Shown here: positions 54,146-62,939 of the stretch, one piece after another | Position numbering within the stretch: the stretch's first letter is position 1 | Layout: each line of letters begins with the position of its first letter | Source of the DNA: Pseudomonas putida | GTDB taxonomy: Bacteria; Pseudomonadota; Gammaproteobacteria; Pseudomonadales; Pseudomonadaceae | Direction of reading: 5' to 3' | Assembly: GCF_001976065.1 (NCBI RefSeq) | Contig: NZ_MNAH01000012.1 | Location: 1 to 64,000, forward strand | DNA: 64,000 nt | Translations under genes and position numbers: made by a program | The notes under the pieces: model-generated | Databases searched by the model: none | The model's input: the letters and a program-made list of their open reading frames with translations, nothing else | Told to the model about the DNA's origin: nothing

Positions 54146-54598
54146 ATGGCCTCCCTGAACAAGCAACAGAAACGCGCCAAACGCGCAAAAGCCAAAGCCA
54201 AGCAGATCAATATCCACGGCCGCAAGCCCGCCGCGCTGGACGATGACCTAGGCCACCTCGCCGAGCCGATCCCGGAATACACCCTGGCGATGTTCAGCAA
54301 AATGCGCGACGCGGAAGCCGTCAGCCGCAGCGAAATGCTCTCGGTGTTGCTGACGAACCTGGCCTTCATCATCATCGACCATCCAGAACTGCTGGACATG
54401 GAAAACGCCGACGACGAAGGCATGGCCGCTACCCACCTGGCCGCCGACATGCTGATCGACTACCGCATGTGGGCCGACGGCATGGACCGCGAAACCGCCC
54501 AGGCATGGCTCAGCGAGCCACAGTTCATCGCCGATTTCAGCGCTGCACTGGATGTCTACCGCGAGTCGCTGGAAGCGCCGGAAGAAAAAGCCGAGTAA
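54146..54598 (+). CDS. Basic-tailed hypothetical protein, second of two paralogues
   Basis: A 150 aa protein that starts MASLNKQQKRAKRAKAKAKQ, sharing 17 of 20 residues with the start of the preceding gene. The body differs more but keeps the same plan: K-M-x-D-A-E-x-x-S-x-x-x-M in the first helix, a hydrophobic middle (VLLTNLAFIIIDHPELLDME) and IDYRMWADGMDRETAQAWLSEP aligning with IEYRQWSTETDEAGALAWIESP (each over about 22 residues). Tandem duplication followed by divergence is the simplest reading. It ends just before the first copy of a repeated terminator. Function unknown. Confidence 0.78.
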   Translation: MASLNKQQKRAKRAKAKAKQINIHGRKPAALDDDLGHLAEPIPEYTLAMFSKMRDAEAVSRSEMLSVLLTNLAFIIIDHPELLDMENADDEGMAATHLAADMLIDYRMWADGMDRETAQAWLSEPQFIADFSAALDVYRESLEAPEEKAE

Positions 54599-54604
54599 GG
54601 GTTA

Positions 54605-54656
54605 CGACTCAAACAAAAAACGGCCGCTCGTCATCACTGACAGCGGCCGTTTTTTT
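54605..54656 (+). terminator. Terminator, copy 1 of a duplicated ~50 bp element
   Basis: CGGCCGCT (54621-54628) and AGCGGCCG pair around a 13 nt loop, flanked by AAAAAA and TTTTTTT. The 29 bp hairpin core and the preceding CGACTCAAACAAAAA are repeated at 55420-55469. Confidence 0.9.
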
Positions 54657-54769
54657 GGCTCTGAATCGAGCGCACTCCTTCCGTCAGCCCCAACGTATAT
54701 CCCATTGACATATCCAACACAAAACCTATCCTTTGGACTCATCACGCTAAAAAAGCGCAGGAGGCCCCT

Positions 54770-55000
54770 ATGGAACAGACAACTCTTTTCATGAGCAATC
54801 GAAGCCAGGCCGTTCGCCTGCCGAAAGCTGTAGCGATGCCGAACGACGTGAAACGAGTCGACGTCGTCGCCGTCGGTCGAAGCCGCATCATCACGCCCGC
54901 CGGCGAGACCTGGGATAGTTGGTTCGATGGCGAAAGCATCACGCCAGATTTCATGGCCGATCGCGAGCAACCCGCCGATCAGGAGCGCGAGTCGTTCTGA
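54770..55000 (+). CDS. vapB: Antitoxin VapB
   Basis: A 76 aa AbrB-type antitoxin. MEQTTLFMSNRSQAVRLPKAVAMP is the N-terminal swapped-hairpin DNA-binding domain (first 16 residues and RSQAVRLPK core), followed by VKRVDVVAVGRSRIITPAG and a C-terminal toxin-binding tail (SWFDGESITPDFMADREQP). AGGAGG lies about 9 nt upstream. Its stop shares one base with the vapC start (TGATG). The pair sits between two copies of one terminator. Confidence 0.93.
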   Translation: MEQTTLFMSNRSQAVRLPKAVAMPNDVKRVDVVAVGRSRIITPAGETWDSWFDGESITPDFMADREQPADQERESF

Positions 55001-55407
55001 TGATCAAGTACATGCTCGATACCAACATCTGCACCTTCACCATCAAGAACAAACCACAAATGGTACGGGAGGCATTCAACCGTCATCACGGCCAACTGTG
55101 CATCAGTGCGGTCACGTTGATGGAGCTGATTTACGGAGCGGAAAAGTCGGCAGCCCCCGAAAGAAACCTGGCGGTCATAGAAGGCTTCGCCGCCCGACTT
55201 GAAGTCCTTCCCTTCGACAACGAAGCAGCAGCACACACTGGAATGATTCGATCCGAACTGGCAAAGGCAGGCAAACCCATAGGTCCATACGACCAGATGA
55301 TTGCCGGTCACGCACGCTCACGCGGGTTTATCGTGGTCACCAATAACTTGCGGGAGTTTGAGCGTGTTCCAGGGTTACGCGTAGAAGACTGGGTTCATGC
55401 CGAATGA
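55000..55407 (+). CDS. vapC: Toxin VapC, PIN-domain ribonuclease
   Basis: A 135 aa PIN-domain ribonuclease, likely cutting tRNA or rRNA when freed from VapB. Acidic active-site residues are in place: Asp7 (MLDTNI), Glu42 (TLMELIYG) and Asp98 (GPYDQMIAGHAR), with the usual TNNLREFERVPGLRVEDW ending. ATG at 55000 overlaps the vapB stop by one base. The active centre is intact, so the system is probably functional. Confidence 0.94.
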   Translation: MIKYMLDTNICTFTIKNKPQMVREAFNRHHGQLCISAVTLMELIYGAEKSAAPERNLAVIEGFAARLEVLPFDNEAAAHTGMIRSELAKAGKPIGPYDQMIAGHARSRGFIVVTNNLREFERVPGLRVEDWVHAE

Positions 55408-55419
55408 ACATAAAGCAAT

Positions 55420-55469
55420 CGACTCAAACAAAAACGGCCGCTCGTCATCACTGACAGCGGCCGTTTTTT
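55420..55469. terminator. Terminator, copy 2 of the duplicated element
   Basis: Identical to copy 1 (54605-54656) except for one A fewer and one T fewer in the runs. The hairpin is bidirectional: it can end the vapBC transcript and the permease transcript that comes from the right. Confidence 0.9.
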
Positions 55470-55484
55470 ATTACGCGCTACGAA

Positions 55485-56876
55485 TCAGCTCAGCACGACC
55501 GTGCCACGCTGCTCCAGTTTGCGACGACGTGCTACCAGCAAGCCGGCAGCAACGACCAGAACGGCCAGCAAGCCAGTCGCGAGGATCTCCACGCGGTGAG
55601 CCTCCTGGAACAACATGATGGTCAGGGCCGCGACGATGAACACGATCACCGCGTAGGTCAGGCCCGGGAACAACCACATGCTGAACACGATTTTCTCACC
55701 GCGAGCCATGCGCTGCTTGCGCATGCGCAGTTGCGAGATTGCAATCACCAGGTACACCAGCAGCGCAATGGCGCCGGAGCTGGCCAGCAGGAATTCGAAC
55801 ACCGCAGCCGGGGCCACGTAGTTGGCGAAAGTGGCCAGGAACGCTGCGCCAGTCGACAGCATGACTGCCCAGTAAGGCGTGCCACTTTTGTTGGTGCGGG
55901 TAGACATGGCCGGTGCGTCACCGCGCTTGCCCAGGGAAAACAGCATGCGCGACGAGGTGTAGAGCGCCGAGTTCAGGCAGCTGGTCACGGCGACCAATAC
56001 CACGATGTCGACGATCATCTTGGCGTTCGGGATACCCATGCGTTCAAGCACAGTCTGGTAGGAGCCGAGGCTGGCCAGGACCGGGTCGTTCCATGGCACC
56101 AGGGCCACGACGATGAAGATCGAGACGAGGTAGAACAAGCCGATCCGCCAGATCACCGAATTGGTGGCCTTGGAGATTTGCTTGCCTGGGTTCTTCGATT
56201 CCGCGGCCGCGATGGTCACGATCTCGGTACCCATGAAGGAGAACATGGTGGTCAGGATGGCACCCAGCACCGCGCCCATGCCGTTAGGCAGGAAACCCTG
56301 GGTGTCGAACAGGTGTGAAACGCCGCTGACCTGACTGTTTGGCAGGAAGCCGAAGATCGCCATCACGCCGAGCACAATAAAACCGATGATCGCCAGGACC
56401 TTGATCAGGGCGAACCAGAACTCGAACTCGCCGTAGTTCTTCACGCTGAAGAGGTTGGTCACGGTCAGCAGCATCGTGATCACCAGGGCGAAGGCCCAGA
56501 TGTCTACGCCAGGGAACCAGGCATGCAGGATGGTAGCGGCGGCGTTGGCTTCCAACGGGATGACGAGCACCCAGAACCACCAGTACAGCCAGCCGATGGT
56601 GAAGCCGGCCCAGTGACCGATCGCGCGATCGGCGTATGTCGAGAAGGAGCCCGTGTCCGGCGAGGCAACAGCCATTTCACCAAGCATGCGCATCACCAAC
56701 ACCACCAGCATGCCGGCAGCGGCGTAAGCCAGGAGCACGGCCGGGCCTGCTGCAGCGATAGCGTGGCCCGAACCAACGAACAGGCCGGCGCCGATAACCC
56801 CGGCAATCGACAGCATGGTGACATGCCGCGGTTTGAGCCCCTGTTCGAGGCCGTTAGAGCTTTGGGTACTGCTCAT
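55485..56876 (-). CDS. gabP: Amino acid permease, GABA permease type
   Basis: A 463 aa inner-membrane transporter of the APC amino acid family with about 12 helices. SIAGVIGAGLFVGSGHAI near residue 23, LGEMAVASPDTGSFSTYA (about 65-82), and FSFMGTEIVTIAAAESKNP (about 220) match the GabP group. Substrate is probably 4-aminobutyrate or a close omega-amino acid. AAGG before the ATG. It ends 16 bp from the duplicated terminator. I am confident of the family; the substrate is inferred. Confidence 0.86.
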   Translation of the reverse strand: MSSTQSSNGLEQGLKPRHVTMLSIAGVIGAGLFVGSGHAIAAAGPAVLLAYAAAGMLVVLVMRMLGEMAVASPDTGSFSTYADRAIGHWAGFTIGWLYWWFWVLVIPLEANAAATILHAWFPGVDIWAFALVITMLLTVTNLFSVKNYGEFEFWFALIKVLAIIGFIVLGVMAIFGFLPNSQVSGVSHLFDTQGFLPNGMGAVLGAILTTMFSFMGTEIVTIAAAESKNPGKQISKATNSVIWRIGLFYLVSIFIVVALVPWNDPVLASLGSYQTVLERMGIPNAKMIVDIVVLVAVTSCLNSALYTSSRMLFSLGKRGDAPAMSTRTNKSGTPYWAVMLSTGAAFLATFANYVAPAAVFEFLLASSGAIALLVYLVIAISQLRMRKQRMARGEKIVFSMWLFPGLTYAVIVFIVAALTIMLFQEAHRVEILATGLLAVLVVAAGLLVARRRKLEQRGTVVLS

Positions 56877-57439
56877 TGAAACTACCTTTGTAAGGAAAAG
56901 CGAATGCGTTCATCCCGCTCGTGTTCCCTCTTGTAAAAAGAAACAAACGGGGCGTTCCGGAATCTGCACGCAATATTTGCGCCAAAATGTTTCAACACCG
57001 TCTACCACGGTGATCTCGCCTGGACCGGACAGTCATCGCAAGCCATTGATATTAATGGCACTTTGCCAGAACGTTACCCTGCGACTCACTTTAAGGACGA
57101 AACAGCGCACCGGAAACACACGCAGAAATCCTGCGATGCACGATAAAAGGGCAGATCCGCCACCTTTGGCCGGTTAGCGCTTCCAACCCCCCGCCAAAGC
57201 TGGCAACATCGCGCCCTTTTTTACGCGACAGCCACCGCGCTTTTGTCTGAAAGCAGGGTTCAAACGGCTGTTCGGTTGTTGATGGGGCGACAGTCTGCTG
57301 CGCCGATGCGACAACCTGCCACATGCCACCCGTTTACTGCCCGTAGCGCTGTTGGCTGCCTTTGAAACGCTATGCTAGCTTGGCCGCCTCGCCAGGAAGG
57401 CCACCAACAGCAGGAGCGAATACATAATGAGGAACGCAC
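56877..57439. other. Long divergent intergenic region, gabP / ABC transporter
   Basis: This 563 bp stretch holds the promoters of two divergent units. The main structure is a hairpin ending in TTTTTT at 57145-57222 (see that entry). No gene with a family signature was found on either strand, and the short frames across it lack ribosome sites. A -10-like TATGCT is at 57371. Confidence 0.5.
57145..57222 (+). ncRNA. Candidate small RNA end: long hairpin with T-run
   Basis: AAAAGGGC (57145-57152) pairs with GCCCTTTT (57213-57220), and inside it TTTGGC (57165-57170) pairs with GCCAAA (57193-57198); the outer stem runs into six T. On the plus strand this reads as the 3' end of an RNA starting within the 270 bp after gabP. 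There is no plus-strand gene for it to terminate, hence the suggestion of an sRNA. Evidence is structural only; it could be an unused or minus-strand element. Confidence 0.38.
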
Positions 57440-58213
57440 ATGGCTGAGGCCACGCCCGCGCTTGAAATCCGCAACTTGCACAAACGCTACGGCTCGCTGG
57501 AGGTGCTCAAGGGCATCTCGCTGACCGCCCGCGACGGCGACGTGATCTCGATCCTCGGCTCATCCGGCTCCGGCAAGTCCACGTTCCTGCGTTGTATCAA
57601 CCTGCTGGAAAACCCGCACCAGGGCCAGATCCTGGTGGCCGGCGAAGAACTCAAGCTCAAGGCCGCGAAGAACGGCGAACTGGTCGCTGCCGACGGCAAG
57701 CAGATCAATCGCCTGCGCAGCGAAATCGGTTTTGTGTTTCAAAACTTTAACCTGTGGCCGCACATGAGCGTGCTCGACAACATCATCGAGGCCCCGCGCC
57801 GTGTGCTCGGCCAGAGCAAGGCCGAAGCCATCGAAGTCGCCGAAGCCCTGCTGGCCAAGGTCGGCATCGCCGACAAGCGCCACGCCTACCCGGCGCAATT
57901 GTCCGGCGGCCAGCAACAACGCGCGGCCATCGCCCGCACCCTGGCCATGCAGCCCAAGGTCATCCTGTTCGACGAGCCCACCTCCGCGCTTGACCCGGAA
58001 ATGGTCCAGGAAGTACTTAATGTCATCCGCGCACTGGCCGAAGAAGGCCGCACCATGCTGCTGGTTACCCATGAGATGGGCTTTGCCCGTCAGGTCTCCA
58101 GCGAAGTGGTGTTCCTCCACCAGGGCCTGGTAGAAGAGCAAGGATCGCCACAGCAGGTGTTCGAAAACCCGCTTTCGGCGCGCTGCAAACAATTCATGTC
58201 CAGCAACCGCTAA
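57440..58213 (+). CDS. hisP: Polar amino acid ABC transporter, ATPase
   Basis: The energy-coupling subunit of a polar amino acid importer. The 257 aa protein has Walker A GSSGSGKST (about residue 40), Q-loop VFQNFNLWPH (about 100), signature LSGGQQQRAAIARTLAM (about 155), Walker B VILFDEPTSALDPE (about 175) and the H-loop VTHEMGFARQV. A short insert with ELKLKAAKNGELVAADGKQI is typical of the HisP subgroup. It leads the order ATPase, binding protein, two permeases. The specific symbol is by resemblance to histidine/lysine/arginine carriers. Confidence 0.92.
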   Translation: MAEATPALEIRNLHKRYGSLEVLKGISLTARDGDVISILGSSGSGKSTFLRCINLLENPHQGQILVAGEELKLKAAKNGELVAADGKQINRLRSEIGFVFQNFNLWPHMSVLDNIIEAPRRVLGQSKAEAIEVAEALLAKVGIADKRHAYPAQLSGGQQQRAAIARTLAMQPKVILFDEPTSALDPEMVQEVLNVIRALAEEGRTMLLVTHEMGFARQVSSEVVFLHQGLVEEQGSPQQVFENPLSARCKQFMSSNR

Positions 58214-58226
58214 CGGAGCTAACCGC

Positions 58227-58973
58227 ATGCAGAATTTCAAGAAGGTCTTCCTGGCCGCCGCCGTTACCCTGGCGTTCAGCGCCGGTGCCATGGCTGAAAC
58301 CCTGAAGATGGGCATCGAAGCGGCCTATCCGCCGTTCAACAACAAAGATGCCAGCGGCAATGTCGTCGGCTTCGACAAGGAAATCGGCGACGCCCTGTGC
58401 GCCAAGATGAAAGTCGAGTGCACCGTCGTGACCTCCGACTGGGACGGCATCATCCCGGCCCTGAACGCCAAGAAGTTCGACTTCCTGATCTCCTCGATGT
58501 CGATCACCGACGAGCGCAAGCAAGCGGTGGACTTCACCGACCCGTACTACTCCAACAAGCTGCAGTTCATCGCGCCTAAAAGCGTCGACTTCAAGACCGA
58601 CAAGGACTCGCTGAAAGGCAAAGTGATCGGCGCACAGCGCGCGACGCTGGCGGGTACCTGGCTGGAAGACAACATGGAAGGCGTAGAGGTCAAACTCTAC
58701 GACACCCAGGAAAACGCTTACCTGGACCTGACTTCCGGCCGTCTGGACGGCATCCTGGCCGATAAGTACGTCAACTACGAGTGGCTCAAGAGCGATGCAG
58801 GCAAATCCTACGAGTTCAAAGGCGACCCTGTGGAAGAAAGCGACAAGATCGGCATTGCTGTCCGTAAAAACGACCCGATCCGCGAAAAGCTGAACGTCGC
58901 GCTGAAAGAAATCGTTGCTGACGGCACTTACAAGAAGATCAACGACAAGTACTTCCCTTTCAGCATCTATTGA
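58227..58973 (+). CDS. Basic amino acid ABC transporter, periplasmic binding protein
   Basis: A 248 aa periplasmic protein. The signal peptide runs to AMAE (about residue 22); mature sequence begins TLKMGIEAAYPPFNNKDASG, a family hallmark. WDGIIPALNAKKFDFLISSMS (in part), DFTDPYYSNKLQF and GTWLEDNMEGVEVKLYDT follow the lysine/arginine/ornithine- and histidine-binding (HisJ/ArgT/AotJ) pattern. It is 13 bp after the ATPase gene, and the permeases come next. Ligand is probably a basic amino acid or histidine. Confidence 0.92.
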   Translation: MQNFKKVFLAAAVTLAFSAGAMAETLKMGIEAAYPPFNNKDASGNVVGFDKEIGDALCAKMKVECTVVTSDWDGIIPALNAKKFDFLISSMSITDERKQAVDFTDPYYSNKLQFIAPKSVDFKTDKDSLKGKVIGAQRATLAGTWLEDNMEGVEVKLYDTQENAYLDLTSGRLDGILADKYVNYEWLKSDAGKSYEFKGDPVEESDKIGIAVRKNDPIREKLNVALKEIVADGTYKKINDKYFPFSIY

Positions 58974-59045
58974 TCCTGACCTGCCTGGCCGGCGCCTGAA
59001 GGCGCCGGTTCACGGTATTGCCTGCCGCAATTTGAAAAGAAACCC

Positions 59046-59741
59046 ATGATTATCGACCTCTACGGATTCGGCCCGGCGCTCGCCGCTGGCGCGCTGATGA
59101 CTGTGAAACTGGCACTCTCGGCCTTGTGCCTGGGGCTGGTGCTCGGTCTGCTGGGCGCCTTGGCCAAGACTTCCCCGTACAAGCCGCTGCAATGGCTTGG
59201 CGGTACATACTCGACACTGGTGCGCGGCATCCCGGAATTGCTCTGGGTGTTGTTGATCTACTTCGGCACGGTCAACTTGATGCGCGCCCTGGGCGAGTTT
59301 TTCGGTAACCCGGACCTTGAACTCAATGCCTTCGCCGCCGGCGTGATCGCACTGGGCCTGTGCTTTGGCGCCTACGCCACGGAAGTGTTTCGTGGCGCGA
59401 TCCTCGCGATCCCCAAAGGCCATCGAGAAGCCGGCGTGGCGCTGGGCCTGTCGAAATTTCGCATCTTCACCAAGTTGATCATGCCGCAGATGTGGCGCAT
59501 CGCCCTGCCGGGCCTGGGCAACCTGTTCATGATCCTGATGAAGGACACCGCACTGGTCTCGGTGATCGGCCTGGAAGAAATCATGCGTCACGCGCAAATC
59601 GGCGTGACCGTGTCCAAACAGCCGTTCACCTTCTATATGGTCGCTGCGTTCATGTACCTGAGCCTTACCATCCTGGCCATGACCGGCATGCACTTCCTGG
59701 AAAAACGCGCCGCTCGCGGCTTCGCGAGGAGCACCCAATGA
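59046..59741 (+). CDS. Polar amino acid ABC transporter, permease 1 (HisQ-like)
   Basis: A 231 aa inner-membrane permease with five probable helices and the coupling motif EVFRGAILAIPKGHREAGVALGLSKF (about residues 112-137; key E-A-G-x9-G form). It pairs with the next permease, whose start overlaps its stop by 4 bp (ATGA). It shares the gene order of HisQ in histidine-type systems. Confidence 0.92.
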   Translation: MIIDLYGFGPALAAGALMTVKLALSALCLGLVLGLLGALAKTSPYKPLQWLGGTYSTLVRGIPELLWVLLIYFGTVNLMRALGEFFGNPDLELNAFAAGVIALGLCFGAYATEVFRGAILAIPKGHREAGVALGLSKFRIFTKLIMPQMWRIALPGLGNLFMILMKDTALVSVIGLEEIMRHAQIGVTVSKQPFTFYMVAAFMYLSLTILAMTGMHFLEKRAARGFARSTQ

Positions 59742-60427
59742 ACTGGGAAGTCATCATCAAGTGGCTGCCGAAACTGGCCCAGGGCGCAACCCTGACTCTG
59801 GAGCTAGTCGCCATTGCCGTCATCGCCGGCCTGCTGCTGGCGATTCCATTGGGTATCGCGCGCTCGTCACGGCTGTGGTGGGTGCGGGCGTTTCCCTACG
59901 GCTACATCTTCTTTTTCCGTGGTACGCCATTGCTGGTGCAGCTGTTCCTGGTCTATTACGGGCTGGCGCAGTTCGACGTGGTCCGTAACAGCTCCATGTG
60001 GCCTTACCTGCGCGATCCGTTCTGGTGCGCAACGGCGACCATGACCCTGCACACCGCCGCCTACATCGCAGAAATCCTGCGCGGCGCCATCCAGGCAATT
60101 CCACCGGGTGAAATCGAAGCGGCACGGGCGCTGGGCATGTCCAAAACCAAGGCGCTGATCTACATCATGCTGCCCCGTGCCGCGCGTATCGGCCTGCCGG
60201 CCTACAGCAACGAAGTGATCCTGATGCTCAAGGCCAGCGCCCTGGCCAGCACCGTGACCCTGCTGGAATTGACCGGCATGGCCCGCACCATCATCGCCCG
60301 GACCTACTTGCCGGTGGAGATCTTCTTCGCCGCCGGCATGTTCTATCTGCTGATGGCTTACGTGCTGGTACGCGGCTTCAAGCTGCTGGAGCGCTGGTTG
60401 CGCGTCGATGCCTGCCAAGGGCGTTGA
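59738..60427 (+). CDS. Polar amino acid ABC transporter, permease 2 (HisM-like)
   Basis: A 229 aa inner-membrane permease, partner of the preceding one: YIFFFRGTPLLVQLFLVYYG (about 52-71) and EILRGAIQAIPPGEIEAARALG (key E-A-A-x-A-L-G), five or six helices. It overlaps the upstream stop by 4 bp and its own last 20 bp overlap the next gene, a methyltransferase. Confidence 0.92.
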   Translation: MNWEVIIKWLPKLAQGATLTLELVAIAVIAGLLLAIPLGIARSSRLWWVRAFPYGYIFFFRGTPLLVQLFLVYYGLAQFDVVRNSSMWPYLRDPFWCATATMTLHTAAYIAEILRGAIQAIPPGEIEAARALGMSKTKALIYIMLPRAARIGLPAYSNEVILMLKASALASTVTLLELTGMARTIIARTYLPVEIFFAAGMFYLLMAYVLVRGFKLLERWLRVDACQGR

Positions 60428-61637
60428 TCCCCAGGTGCTGACGGGCGAGGAACTGCTCGCCCGCTTCACCGCGCTGGACACTTTTCTGACAGTGCATCAA
60501 GCGCTGTGGAAACCACGGCCGTTCACCCATCTGCAGCTGCCCTGGGAAACCTCCTGCCCCGAACTGGCCGCCTGGTTACGCGGGCGGTCGCTGGAAGAGG
60601 CGGAAAGCGCTCACAACCACCCTGCCCTTGTGGATGCGCCGCAGCCATTTGCTTCGTTGGCGGCCATGTCCCTGGCGTTGAGTGCGCTGGACGAAGTGCC
60701 TGCCCATGCGCTGAAAGCGCCAGCCCATCGACTGAATGTGGATGTACCGGGGCGCAAGTGGCAGCAAATCGAAGCTTTTGCCAGCCGACTGCAATTTGCC
60801 GATGCCTCCAGGCACTGGCTGGACTGGTGCTCGGGCAAAGGACACCTGGGTCGACGCCTGCTGCAAACCGGTCAACAACTGACCTGCCTGGAATACGATC
60901 CCGCGCTGGTTGCCAGTGGCCAGGCCCTCAGCCAGCGCCATCGACTGAACGCACTACATGTCGAACAGGACGTCCTGGCGGCCGATGCCGCAGCGCTGCT
61001 GGAAGCTCAGCACACTCCCGTGGCCCTGCATGCCTGCGGCGATTTACATGTGCGACTGATCCAACTCGCCAGCGCAGTCGGCTGCAAGCAACTCGCCATT
61101 GCCCCTTGCTGTTACAACCGAATCAGCCTGACCCCGTACTCGCCGATGTCCGCCGCCGCCCAACGCTCTGACCTGCAGCTGTCCCTGGATGACCTGGGCC
61201 TGCCGATGAGTGAAACCGTCACCGCCGGCGCACGCGTGCGACGCCAACGCGACACATCGATGGCCCGCCGCCTGGGCTTCGACCTGCTGCAAAGACAATT
61301 GCGCGGCGTCGACGAATACCTGCCGACCCCATCCCTGCCCAGCGCCTGGCTGGAAAAACCCTTTGCCGATTACTGCCAGCACCTGGCCGATCTCAAGGAG
61401 TTATCCACAATCGGCACCGAGAATTGGCCCGCACTCGAAGCCGCCGGTTGGCAGCGCCTGGCGCAGGTGCGCAATCTAGAGCTTCTGCGCGGGCTTTTCC
61501 GACGCCCGCTGGAGTTATGGCTGGTGCTGGATCGAGCCTTATTCCTGCAAGAAAAGGGTTACACCGTTCGCCTGGGCACCTTCTGCGAAACCTCGCTCAC
61601 ACCGCGCAACATCCTGCTGCTGGCCGAACGCTCCTAA
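60408..61637 (+). CDS. S-adenosylmethionine-dependent methyltransferase, class I
   Basis: A 409 aa protein with a Rossmann-type methyltransferase core: motif I HWLDWCSGKGHLGRRLLQ (about 138-155), the acidic end of strand 2 (CLEYDP, about 165) and VALHACGDLHVRLI (about 205), a signature of a group that includes the GSTCD-like methyltransferases. The first 120 residues and last 140 residues are less conserved. Substrate unknown. The ATG at 60408 lies inside the end of the permease gene (20 bp overlap, different frame), so co-transcription with the transporter is likely but the functional link is unclear. Confidence 0.82.
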   Translation: MPAKGVDPQVLTGEELLARFTALDTFLTVHQALWKPRPFTHLQLPWETSCPELAAWLRGRSLEEAESAHNHPALVDAPQPFASLAAMSLALSALDEVPAHALKAPAHRLNVDVPGRKWQQIEAFASRLQFADASRHWLDWCSGKGHLGRRLLQTGQQLTCLEYDPALVASGQALSQRHRLNALHVEQDVLAADAAALLEAQHTPVALHACGDLHVRLIQLASAVGCKQLAIAPCCYNRISLTPYSPMSAAAQRSDLQLSLDDLGLPMSETVTAGARVRRQRDTSMARRLGFDLLQRQLRGVDEYLPTPSLPSAWLEKPFADYCQHLADLKELSTIGTENWPALEAAGWQRLAQVRNLELLRGLFRRPLELWLVLDRALFLQEKGYTVRLGTFCETSLTPRNILLLAERS

Positions 61638-62012
61638 CACAGCAAAGCCTGTGGATAACTCTGTTGATGAAATATTCATGGATCCAATCTTTACAGCTGC
61701 TTCAGCCCTGAAACAACGCTGATCAAAATTCGTACACTGAATAAAAAACCCGAAAAACAGGCATTTGCGAACTAATGAGAACGGATCCACAAAAACACTG
61801 TAAACCGGGTGAATCGAAAATCGCGTTGTGCATAAGCATTCGAGCAAAAGACATAACCGAGTGACGAAGGGACAACAACACACGCATGAAGCAGCGGTTC
61901 TGCCACCTCGTTTTGCACCACGCAATGACGCTCGGCAAGCATTGGAAACACTCGATCAAGCCCCAGTCAAAAATAGTCTGAATTCAGGGGTTTACAGAAC
62001 CTTCCCACTCGC
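61638..62012. other. AT-rich intergenic region before tRNA-Thr
   Basis: About 375 bp without a gene I can support. It contains a 9-mer TGTGGATAA (61650-61658), a DnaA-box-like word, and the tRNA promoter at its right edge. A frame across it would run into the tRNA and shows no family. Confidence 0.5.
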
Positions 62013-62018
62013 TATAAT
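61991..62018 (+). promoter_or_regulatory. Promoter of tRNA-Thr
   Basis: TTTACA (61991-61996), a 16 bp spacer and a perfect TATAAT (62013-62018) lie 15 bp before the tRNA. Confidence 0.83.
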
Positions 62019-62032
62019 CGTCGCCCTGACAC

Positions 62033-62108
<76 letters not shown>

Positions 62109-62171
62109 TACAAAACAAAGGCTCGCAGCGATGCGGGCCTTTTGTTTATCTGCGATAAAGCAAAGCGCACC

Positions 62172-62939
62172 TCATCTATCGTGCAGATGCTTCTTCAAGA
62201 ACGACCGGGTTCGTTCGTGGACTGGGTTCTGCAAGATCTCTGCTGGCGCCCCTTCCTCTACAACAACTCCACCGTCCATAAAGACAATCCGGTCTGCCAC
62301 TTCGCCTGCAAAACGCATTTCATGGGTGACGATCAGCATTGTCATATGCTCGGCCGCGAGCTGCTTCATGACCTGATTGACCTCTTCGACGAGTTCAGGG
62401 TCCAGTGCCGATGTGGCCTCATCGAACAGCATGACTTTTGGCTGCATCGCCAGCGCCCTGGCGATGGCAACGCGCTGCTTCTGCCCCCCTGACAGTCGAG
62501 AAGGATACTCATCGAATTTGTTGGCTAGCCCAACTTTTGACAAATATTCCATTGCCAACTCACGAGCTTCTTTCTTCGAAAGCCCTTTAAGCTTGATCGG
62601 GCCAAGGGCTATATTTTCATACACGGTCAAATGCGGGAATAAATTGAAGTGCTGGAATACCATGCCCATCTGCTGGCGCACAGCGTTTATATGCTGTTCA
62701 AACGCACGACCTTTCAACGCCCGATTGACTTGCTCACCCTCTAGCCAGATCTCGCCATCGTTCAAAACTTCCAGGTGGTTGATTGACCGCAGGAGCGTAC
62801 TTTTGCCAGAGCCACTGGGGCCTATGATAGCGATGATTTGCCCGCGAGTTACGCAGAGATCGATTCCCTTGAGTACTTCAAGTGCTCCGTAGGCCTTACG
62901 AGCGCCCTTCACCTCAACCATGAATTCATTTCTGGTCAT
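62172..62939 (-). CDS. Polar amino acid ABC transporter, ATPase (GlnQ-like)
   Basis: A 255 aa ATPase with Walker [10 protein letters not shown] (about residue 39), Q-loop [11 protein letters not shown] (about 93), signature [17 protein letters not shown] (about 149), Walker [15 protein letters not shown] (note Glu-Ala in place of Glu-Pro) and the H-loop [11 protein letters not shown]. Its start overlaps the end of the permease gene by 4 bp (ATGA). Transcribed from a unit that continues beyond the window: permease, permease, ATPase. Base composition is a little lower in GC than the transporter at 57-60 kb, so the two systems are not recent duplicates. Confidence 0.92.
   Translation of the reverse strand: MTRNEFMVEVKGARKAYGALEVLKGIDLCVTRGQIIAIIGPSGSGKSTLLRSINHLEVLNDGEIWLEGEQVNRALKGRAFEQHINAVRQQMGMVFQHFNLFPHLTVYENIALGPIKLKGLSKKEARELAMEYLSKVGLANKFDEYPSRLSGGQKQRVAIARALAMQPKVMLFDEATSALDPELVEEVNQVMKQLAAEHMTMLIVTHEMRFAGEVADRIVFMDGGVVVEEGAPAEILQNPVHERTRSFLKKHLHDR

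Noticed and set aside
61401-61658. Two DnaA-box words (TTATCCACA at 61401-61409 and TGTGGATAA at 61650-61658) as a replication origin
   Set aside because: Only two boxes, one inside a coding region, with no dnaA, dnaN, gidA or partition genes nearby; chance occurrence is likely.
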